Made by a program: the position numbers and the translations under genes. Positions 1-5,612 of a stretch of DNA of 10,160 nucleotides are shown here, piece after piece. Below the pieces are notes generated by a model that was not told where the DNA came from, made no database searches, and saw only the letters and a program-made list of their open reading frames with translations. Every line of letters starts with the position of its first letter. The first letter of the stretch is position 1. This DNA comes from an uncultured Veillonella sp. GTDB lineage: Bacteria > Bacillota > Negativicutes > Veillonellales > Veillonellaceae. The stretch spans positions 1-10,160 of the forward strand of contig CAKQBP010000032.1 in assembly GCA_934216375.1 (NCBI GenBank), in the 5' to 3' direction.

Positions 1-1437
1 CTCATGATGTATATCGGGGTCTACTATTATCGTAAATCGAACAGCATTGGTGATTACATCCTCGGTGGTCGACAATTAGGGCCATGGATTACAGCACTTA
101 GTGCGGAAGCATCAGATATGAGTGGTTGGATGCTCATGGGTGTGCCGGGCCTAGCGTATACTACGGGGATTTCTGGTGTATGGATTGCCGTAGGCCTTAC
201 ATTAGGCACATGGGCAAACTGGAAATTCGTTTCTAGACGCCTGCGCAACCATACGGAGGTAGCCAGTGATAGCTTAACATTACCGGATTATTTGAAGAAT
301 CGTTTCCACGATCAGTCTCATTCGGTAGCTGTCATTTCCGCCTTATTTATCTTGATTTTCTTCTTGATTTATACATCATCAGGCTTCGTGGCAGGGGGCA
401 AATTGTTCAATACCATCTTTGGTCTTGATTACACCGTATCCCTCTTTATCACCGCCGGCATCGTCGTATTTTATACCTTCCTTGGCGGATTCCTTGCCGT
501 ATCTTGGACAGACTGTATTCAAGGGGCATTAATGTTCTTTGCCATCTTGGCAGTACCAATTACAGCAGCCATGTACATGGGTGGCCCTATTGAAACATTC
601 CAACTCATCCAACATGAGTTTCCACAAGGACTTAGCTTGTTTGGTAATCCATCCGATTGGTTTACTTGGGCTATCGGCCTAATTTCTTCTCTTGGTTGGG
701 GTCTTGGCTACTTCGGTCAACCTCACATCCTAGTTAGATTCATGGCTATCTCTGATGCGAAAGAACTTAAGAAATCTACGAACATCGCCATGGTATGGGT
801 TATCTTATCCCTTATGGCAGCTATTGCTGTAGGTCTCATCGGTCATGTTTACATGCTGCCAGATAAGTTAGTAGGCACTGATGCGGAAACAATATTCCTC
901 ATCATGACAGAACGCCTCTTTACTCCATTTGTAGCTGGGCTTATCTGGTCCGCCGTATTGGCAGCCATCATGAGTACCGCTTCAGCGCAGTTGTTAGTAA
1001 CAGCTTCTGCTATTTCTAACGACTTCTATGCTAATATCATCCATCCAAAAGCAAGCGATAAAGAGCTTGTATTAGTAAGCCGTATCGTAGTGCTTTTAGT
1101 GGCATTGATTGCCATCTATATGGCCATGGATCCTGATAGCTACATCTTAACGATGGTAGCCTATGCATGGGCAGGCTTCGGCGCGGCCTTCGGCCCAGCA
1201 ATCTTATTCTCCCTATTCTGGAAGCGTATGACTCGTCACGGATGCATCGCTGGTATTGTTGTAGGTGGTTTAACAGTACTCATTTGGAAGCAATTTGGGT
1301 TCCTTGGCCTATACGAAATTGTACCGGGTTTCATCTTCTCTTCTATCGCAATCTATATTGTGAGCCTCATGGGTAAATTGCCTCCACGTCCAGTTCTAAA
1401 AGACTATAGAGAAGCAGAAAAAATGCATATTCTATAA
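1..1437 (+). CDS. putP: Sodium/proline symporter PutP, 5' end outside the window
   Basis: Inner-membrane Na+/proline symporter of the SSS family, importing proline with sodium. The frame is open at base 1. The first visible ATG (4-6) aligns to about residue 18 of E. coli PutP, so it is internal and about 17 N-terminal residues are missing. Counting from that ATG, the sequence shows YILGGR (18-23, matching essential Arg40 of E. coli) and SAEASDMSGW (33-42, with the sodium-site Asp55 and Ser57 equivalents at 38 and 40). It also shows GWGLGYFGQPHIL, MSTASAQLLV in the sodium-site helix, and the family tail VWKQFGFLGLYEIVPGF. Many hydrophobic segments run throughout. The 478 visible residues plus the missing start agree with the usual ~500. 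E. coli PutP has Gly where Glu35 lies here, a minor difference. The gene converges on the WYL regulator. Its promoter is not in view. Identification is from remembered homologue sequence and is very firm. Confidence 0.96.
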   Translation, partial: LMMYIGVYYYRKSNSIGDYILGGRQLGPWITALSAEASDMSGWMLMGVPGLAYTTGISGVWIAVGLTLGTWANWKFVSRRLRNHTEVASDSLTLPDYLKNRFHDQSHSVAVISALFILIFFLIYTSSGFVAGGKLFNTIFGLDYTVSLFITAGIVVFYTFLGGFLAVSWTDCIQGALMFFAILAVPITAAMYMGGPIETFQLIQHEFPQGLSLFGNPSDWFTWAIGLISSLGWGLGYFGQPHILVRFMAISDAKELKKSTNIAMVWVILSLMAAIAVGLIGHVYMLPDKLVGTDAETIFLIMTERLFTPFVAGLIWSAVLAAIMSTASAQLLVTASAISNDFYANIIHPKASDKELVLVSRIVVLLVALIAIYMAMDPDSYILTMVAYAWAGFGAAFGPAILFSLFWKRMTRHGCIAGIVVGGLTVLIWKQFGFLGLYEIVPGFIFSSIAIYIVSLMGKLPPRPVLKDYREAEKMHIL

Positions 1438-1445
1438 GAAAACAT

Positions 1446-1483
1446 AAAAAAGCTAGTTGATTCACCGATCAACTAGCTTTTAT
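1446..1483. terminator. Bidirectional terminator between putP and the WYL regulator gene
   Basis: An 11-bp perfect stem (AGCTAGTTGAT, 1451-1461, with ATCAACTAGCT, 1468-1478) encloses the six-base loop TCACCG. The stem is flanked by an A tract (1446-1450) and a T tract (1478-1485), so it reads as a rho-independent terminator on both strands. It begins 13 bases after the putP stop and ends next to the regulator's stop codon, serving both convergent genes. Confidence 0.92.
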
Positions 1484-2512
1484 TTATGAGTATTGGTGTA
1501 ACCCTTCCTCAATTGCGGCTTTTACCTCTGTCACTAAAGAGGCTGGAGTAAGCACTTTTACACTTTGCATATATTGGAGCGCCCAATATTTAAAAGCGTC
1601 ATGATTAACACGTACACGACATACAACATTATCAGCTGTTATATTTGTAAACTCTACATTGCCATCGAACCAATCTAAAATTTGATTTACGATGGAACGT
1701 CTAGCTTTAAACGTAACAGTAATAGATTCACCACCGAACATATAAATATGTTCCTTTACGTATTGTGACACGTTAAAGGTGCGTTGTTGTTGGTATCCCT
1801 TTATCTCCCGTAAAGGTTTTCTACGTTCATTTAGCACCGTAATATGTGCAATTCGATCAACGCGTAATGTAGACATGTCATCATAATTTTCGTGATTTCC
1901 TACCAAGTAATAATGTCCTCGATTCATTACTAGTTGGAATGGATTAAATACATACTTCCGTTCCTTATGATCTGGCCCAAGATTAATATGTAATCGCTTA
2001 TCCACATCTGGTTGGCAATAGGCCAATGAAATTTTTCTACCCTTTTGTATTGCTTCTTCTATGAGATCAATATTAAGAAATAAATCTTGGCTTCTATGAA
2101 GGTACCCCGTATTACTTTCAATATCAATACCATGAGGCTTAAAATAGGAGCTACCCAATTTTGCAACACGCCCGATTAAATCTTTACGTTGAGATGCAGT
2201 AATATGGCGAGATGCCAATATACCATCAATCAATAATCGCAATTCAGAATCTTCAAAGGTATGAATCATATAGAAATCAGTACGTCGAATGGTGCCATCT
2301 GCTCCCACAGCAGACTCTTCACATTGAATACCAAAATCTCCAGATTCATATAAATCATTTAAATGACGGCCTAAGGTTTTCCGATCGACGGATACCTCGT
2401 ACCGTTCGGCTAATATACTGCGAATCTCCTCTTGAGATAATGTATGATTAGCATCTGTTTCGTCTTTCAGGATTTCCAGTATGTATACTAGAACTGCCTT
2501 CTTAGATGCCAT
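1484..2512 (-). CDS. WYL-domain transcriptional regulator (winged HTH + WYL)
   Basis: A 342-residue cytoplasmic DNA-binding regulator. Residues ~1-85 form a winged helix-turn-helix, including SQEEIRSILAERY and VSVDRKTLGRHLNDL as the recognition region. Residues ~155-230 form a WYL domain: GRKISLAYC, then KYVFNPFQLVMNRGHYYLVG (186-205, in the place of the family's WYL signature) and the LRVDRI arginines (217, 220). The remainder resembles the WCX C-terminal extension. WYL domains are ligand-sensing modules, proposed to bind nucleotides or single-stranded DNA. The ligand here cannot be read from sequence. The ATG at 2512-2510 has AAAGGAG (2525-2519) six bases upstream. The gene is monocistronic, with its own promoter and a terminator shared with putP. 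WYL regulators can control phage defence or DNA damage genes, but no such neighbours are visible. Confidence 0.9.
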   Translation of the reverse strand: MASKKAVLVYILEILKDETDANHTLSQEEIRSILAERYEVSVDRKTLGRHLNDLYESGDFGIQCEESAVGADGTIRRTDFYMIHTFEDSELRLLIDGILASRHITASQRKDLIGRVAKLGSSYFKPHGIDIESNTGYLHRSQDLFLNIDLIEEAIQKGRKISLAYCQPDVDKRLHINLGPDHKERKYVFNPFQLVMNRGHYYLVGNHENYDDMSTLRVDRIAHITVLNERRKPLREIKGYQQQRTFNVSQYVKEHIYMFGGESITVTFKARRSIVNQILDWFDGNVEFTNITADNVVCRVRVNHDAFKYWALQYMQSVKVLTPASLVTEVKAAIEEGLHQYS

Positions 2513-2531
2513 AAAAGACTCCTTTTACAAA

Positions 2532-2566
2532 TAATACAATTAATACAACTTTATCAACTAATACAA
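2532..2566. repeat. Three TAATACAA repeats in the WYL gene leader
   Basis: Exact copies of TAATACAA start at 2532, 2541 and 2559, that is 9 and then 18 bases apart. They lie between the predicted transcription start and the ribosome binding site of the WYL gene, so its mRNA would carry three UUGUAUUA copies. Single copies recur at 2829-2836 and 4616-4623, on either side of the methyltransferase gene. The function is unknown, and low-complexity AT sequence is a possible explanation. Confidence 0.6.
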
Positions 2567-2574
2567 TTTATAGA

Positions 2575-2598
2575 ATCATCCACAACACATCGGATGAT
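2575..2598 (-). other. Small hairpin in the WYL gene 5' leader
   Basis: A perfect 7-bp inverted repeat (ATCATCC, 2575-2581, with GGATGAT, 2592-2598) has a 10-base loop. It lies about 15-40 bases downstream of the predicted transcription start of the WYL gene. No T tract follows on the minus strand, so it does not look like an intrinsic terminator. It could be a leader stem or a protein-binding dyad. Confidence 0.4.
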
Positions 2599-2619
2599 AT
2601 TTACAAAATACCCATACAC

Positions 2620-2648
2620 ATTATACCATACTTTCATGAACGGTTCAT
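2620..2648 (-). promoter_or_regulatory. Extended -10 promoter of the WYL gene with a dyad over the -35 region
   Basis: On the minus strand, TGGTATAAT gives a perfect -10 hexamer (2625-2620) with an extended TGn element. The position 17 bases further upstream holds ATGAAC (2648-2643), a poor -35 match, as is tolerated with an extended -10. The -35 region lies in a palindrome, ATGAA-CGG-TTCAT (2636-2648), which also overlaps TTCATGAA (2633-2640). This is a plausible operator. The predicted start near 2613 gives a leader of about 100 nt. Confidence 0.65.
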
Positions 2649-2749
2649 TTTTTCCTCATTAAAATTATCGATTTACTATACTTTTTCAGCAATATAAAAT
2701 AACTAAAAGTAATAAATATAAAATAAAAGTAAATTTAATTATATTAAAT
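2649..2749. other. AT-rich gap without recognisable genes
   Basis: This is about 100 bases of very AT-rich sequence between the WYL promoter region and the methyltransferase terminator. It contains two copies of TAAAAGTAA (2704-2712 and 2724-2732, 20 bases apart). I see no open frame with a ribosome binding site and no RNA gene. Confidence 0.5.
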
Positions 2750-2800
2750 AAAACCCGTTAACACTTAATACGTATAAATATTATAAGTGTAACGGGTTTT
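2750..2800 (-). terminator. Terminator of the methyltransferase gene
   Basis: A long interrupted stem: AAAACCCGTT (2750-2759) pairs with AACGGGTTTT (2791-2800), then after a one-base bulge ACACTTA (2761-2767) pairs with TAAGTGT (2784-2790), around an AT-rich loop. On the minus strand the stem is followed by TTTTATTTAA. It lies about 75 bases past the methyltransferase stop. T-rich sequence also follows on the plus strand, so it may work in both directions. Confidence 0.85.
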
Positions 2801-2873
2801 TATTTTAACTATGAAATCAAAATGAATATAATACAACTTCATAGCAATACAATCAAATAACGAGCTCTATCAA

Positions 2874-4490
2874 TTAGGAAATACTACCTGTTTTCTTACT
2901 TCTAATAAAGCCCAATTGTTCCATACGCGTTGTTAATTCATTATAAAAAGCTTCAGCCATGGCATTTTGATGCTTTGTAGGTTGAGACTGATCTGCACTA
3001 AAGAGAGCATCTTTAATCTTTCTAATTACCGTGGATTTCGCTTTTGGTTTGTTCAACAACTCCATAAATAATAAATCCTCTTCAGAAATATCACCAATAG
3101 CATCATTGAACATATCTGCTCCATACATATATTCACTGCCACCATGAACAATAGCTTTTACAAAGTTTGTAAAACGGGCAGGTATATAAGATAAGCCCTC
3201 CATATACTCTTCTTTTACAGGGAATGTTTTATAGAAGCGAATACCACCACGTACCATATGCTCTACTACAGCTTTATACAAGCTACATACAGCAGGTTCT
3301 AATTCATCATCAGATGCATGAGCCGCCTCATGAGCCGCTTTCAAAATAGCGAGGGCTTCAATCATATTGAAAGTGCCACCATCTTTAATTATTGCTTGGA
3401 ACGTATCTCTTACGAGCTCATTTTCAAACATTTCCAGTGCTTCCTCATCAAAGAGAATTTGGAAAACAAAGCTATTTACAATAGTACGTACAGGAATTGT
3501 ATCCACTTCAGCCGGATTCGCAACAGCAAAGTTAATATTATTTGCAAAGCTAGCTTTACAAATAATTGACTTGCGGAATGTCGTATCTAGTATAAAATCT
3601 AAATATTGTTCTTGATCCGCTTGGCTATTAGGAGCCAGTTGCTCAAGTTTAGCTGCTATACTTTCATCATAGGTACGAACCATAGATAGTGTAAGGTCTG
3701 CATCGCATACATAAGCAAGATTATGCGCTTTCAAATGATCATTAAATTGATAGAAATAGCACGGATCATTATGCGGCTCTAGATGGTCATGACCTACATA
3801 ATAGTCATCCTTTTGCATTACAGAGCGCAATGCACCAAGGAATTTACTATTTCGTTCTTTAAGGTTATCATAGTTAAGAATCTGAGCACCCACAAGACTG
3901 CCTACGGTCTTACCGCGCAACACCTTTTCCTTATGGGTCAACTTATCTTGGCCACGATTAGCAAACAGCATGAGCTGACGTACTTCTTCCATGGTATGCC
4001 AACCTGGATACGTATTGTAAGACACATAGGCAATACCATTATCCGCCAAATGATTAGAAATAATATTGAGCAGCTTATCCTTCATTTCATCATTGATCCA
4101 AGAGTAGAATCCATGTGCAATAATATAATCGAAAGGCCCCATAGATTCGTCAAAATTCAAAATATCTCCTTGCACCAAGGATACATTCTCTAATTTTGCA
4201 TCACAAATAATTTGATTGCCCTTCTCTACTTGGTCTTGTGAAAGTTCAATGCCTACAAAGGTCGCCTCTGGGTTAAATACAGCTTGAGAAATAATATTAC
4301 CGCCATAAGTAGCCCCTAGTTCAAGAACACGAGATGTCTTCGCAGGTGGAGTATTTAGCCCTACAAGAGCACCATATGCTTCTAAATAGGCCGGCGTTGT
4401 AAAAGGAAATGGATAGGATTTATAGCCTAACTCTTTATATATCGTTTGTTGCGTATCTTCTGTTGTCATTTGTGTATTATCCTTAGCCAT
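2874..4490 (-). CDS. Class I SAM-dependent methyltransferase with methyltransferase regulatory domain
   Basis: A 538-residue cytoplasmic enzyme that should transfer a methyl group from S-adenosylmethionine. The acceptor is unknown. The Rossmann fold is clear: motif I VLELGATYGGN (55-65), the acidic residue that binds the ribose in VGIELS (Glu82), QGDI (107-110), and FDYIIAHGFYSWI (120-132) as the motif IV region. After this comes a segment with HDHLEPHNDPCYFYQFNDHL (234-253), typical of the methyltransferase regulatory domain found fused to such enzymes. The C-terminal ~230 residues are helical and of no assigned function. The ATG at 4490-4488 has AGAGGT a few bases upstream, which supports the start. 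The gene stands alone between its own promoter and terminator, so context does not suggest a substrate. The fold is certain. The biological role is not known to me. Confidence 0.9.
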   Translation of the reverse strand: MAKDNTQMTTEDTQQTIYKELGYKSYPFPFTTPAYLEAYGALVGLNTPPAKTSRVLELGATYGGNIISQAVFNPEATFVGIELSQDQVEKGNQIICDAKLENVSLVQGDILNFDESMGPFDYIIAHGFYSWINDEMKDKLLNIISNHLADNGIAYVSYNTYPGWHTMEEVRQLMLFANRGQDKLTHKEKVLRGKTVGSLVGAQILNYDNLKERNSKFLGALRSVMQKDDYYVGHDHLEPHNDPCYFYQFNDHLKAHNLAYVCDADLTLSMVRTYDESIAAKLEQLAPNSQADQEQYLDFILDTTFRKSIICKASFANNINFAVANPAEVDTIPVRTIVNSFVFQILFDEEALEMFENELVRDTFQAIIKDGGTFNMIEALAILKAAHEAAHASDDELEPAVCSLYKAVVEHMVRGGIRFYKTFPVKEEYMEGLSYIPARFTNFVKAIVHGGSEYMYGADMFNDAIGDISEEDLLFMELLNKPKAKSTVIRKIKDALFSADQSQPTKHQNAMAEAFYNELTTRMEQLGFIRSKKTGSIS

Positions 4491-4562
4491 ATGTACCTCT
4501 ATATTTAATATTAGAATTATCCCACATATGTATATTGCTAAAATTATGCATGGTTCCTTATC

Positions 4563-4568
4563 ATTATA
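4563..4568 (-). promoter_or_regulatory. Extended -10 promoter of the methyltransferase gene
   Basis: On the minus strand, TGTTATAAT provides a perfect TATAAT (4568-4563) preceded by TGn. The sequence 17 bases upstream (TAGGTA, 4591-4586) is not a good -35 box, so recognition would rest on the extended -10. The predicted start near 4556 leaves a leader of about 65 nt before the ATG. Confidence 0.5.
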
Positions 4569-4699
4569 ACAAATTCCTAGTATATTACCTATGTTTTAAG
4601 CAGTTAATACGTAAATAATACAATAGCAACTAGCACTATAAACTGATTTATGGAAGATACTTAATATGATATTTAGAAAAACTAAATTTACATATAAAA

Positions 4700-4723
4700 G
4701 AGGCACCCTTGAAAGGGTGCCTC
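4700..4723 (-). terminator. Terminator of nifJ
   Basis: A 10-bp perfect stem (GAGGCACCCT, 4700-4709, with AGGGTGCCTC, 4714-4723) closes on a four-base loop. On the minus strand it is followed by TTTTATATG. It sits about 30 bases downstream of the nifJ stop codon and fits a strong intrinsic terminator for this operon. Confidence 0.9.
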
Positions 4724-4751
4724 ATATAGTTATCAGTCGTTAAATAACGAA

Positions 4752-5603
4752 TTATTTTACGTCTTCAAAACCTTTTTGCAAGCGAACATAGCTTAAGCGA
4801 CGTTCTTTAGCGTCTTTTTCAGTTTTAGCGAATAATTCTTCTGCAACGTCTGGAGCTGCTTTAGCCAAGGAAGCGTAACGTACTTCACCTTTAAGGAAGT
4901 CTTGGAAGCTTTCAGTTGGTTCTTTGGAATCCAAGGAGAATGGATTTTTACCTTCTTCTTTAAGTTGAGGGTTGTATCTGTAAAGATCCCAGTAACCAGC
5001 TGCAACTGCTTTACGTTGTTCTTCTTGAGCTTTACCCATACCAGCTTTGATACCATGGTTGATACATGGGCTGTAAGCGATGATCAAGGATGGACCTGGA
5101 TATGCTTCAGCTTCTGTAACAGCTTTCATCAATTGGTTTTTATCTGCACCCATAGCTACTTGTGCTACGTATACATAACCATAAGACATAGCCATCATGC
5201 CAAGGTCTTTCTTCTTAGTACGTTTACCAGAAGCTGCGAATTGAGCAACTGCTGCTACGTTAGTGGATTTAGATGCTTGACCACCAGTGTTGGAGTATAC
5301 TTCAGTATCGAATACGAAGATGTTTACGTCTTCGCCAGAAGCTAATACATGGTCAACACCGCCGAAGCCGATGTCGTATGCCCAGCCGTCACCACCGAAG
5401 ATCCAGTGAGAACGTTTGATCAAGAATTGTTTTTTCTCAAGAATTTCTTTCAATTCAGGAGTTGTAGCGCCTTCAGCTTCGATAGCTGCTACTAAACGTT
5501 CGGAACGTTGACGAGTAGCTGCACCAAGGTTAGCAAATTCAATCCATTGTTCTAAAGCGTCTTTCAATTCGCCAGTAGCAGTTTCAACTGCTTTAGCAGC
5601 CAA
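4752..5603 (-). CDS. nifJ: PFOR C-terminal part (rest of TPP domain and domain VII), downstream of the TGA
   Basis: This stretch is in the same frame as the upstream part and is open from 5609. The coordinates given begin at a TTG (5603), the first codon that could act as a start. Counting from it, the fragment holds FGGDGWAYDIGFGG (69-82, the GDG TPP-magnesium motif), YSNTGGQ (103-109, including the active-site Asn) and AYSPCINHG. Cys180 of this last motif is the fourth ligand of the proximal iron-sulfur cluster. It then runs through the C-terminal arm to FEDVK. No Shine-Dalgarno sequence precedes the TTG, and the first AUG codon is at residue ~136, past the TPP motif, so independent translation looks poor. 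I treat it as the 3' part of one nifJ gene, not as a PorB-like subunit. A true PorB would also contain the CxxC and ATGCSS motifs found upstream. Confidence 0.85.
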   Translation of the reverse strand: MAAKAVETATGELKDALEQWIEFANLGAATRQRSERLVAAIEAEGATTPELKEILEKKQFLIKRSHWIFGGDGWAYDIGFGGVDHVLASGEDVNIFVFDTEVYSNTGGQASKSTNVAAVAQFAASGKRTKKKDLGMMAMSYGYVYVAQVAMGADKNQLMKAVTEAEAYPGPSLIIAYSPCINHGIKAGMGKAQEEQRKAVAAGYWDLYRYNPQLKEEGKNPFSLDSKEPTESFQDFLKGEVRYASLAKAAPDVAEELFAKTEKDAKERRLSYVRLQKGFEDVK

Positions 5604-5609
5604 TTCTAC

Positions 5610-5612
5610 TCA
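5610..5612 (-). other. In-frame TGA codon within nifJ
   Basis: The codon order on the minus strand is CAA CAA TGA GTA GAA TTG, reading Gln-Gln-stop-Val-Glu-Leu. TGG (Trp) is one transition away and is my best guess for the ancestral codon. CGA, GGA, AGA, TTA, TCA, TGC and TGT are other single-step origins. Every other complete gene in the window ends in TAA, and Trp elsewhere is TGG. Confidence 0.9.

Noticed and set aside
4..6. ATG as the true start of putP
   Set aside because: The frame is open to the left edge, and homologue alignment places this Met at about residue 18, inside the first membrane helix.
3783..4193. 136-codon open frame on the plus strand opposite the methyltransferase gene
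   Set aside because: No ribosome binding site or domain is visible, and the opposite strand holds a clear enzyme. It is a shadow frame.
4902..5345. 147-codon plus-strand open frame opposite nifJ
   Set aside because: It is a low-complexity Phe/Ser-rich translation produced by the biased codons of nifJ on the other strand.
5610..5612. Selenocysteine codon
   Set aside because: This site is not a conserved Cys in PFOR, it is not near the active site, and I see no obvious selenocysteine-insertion hairpin immediately downstream.
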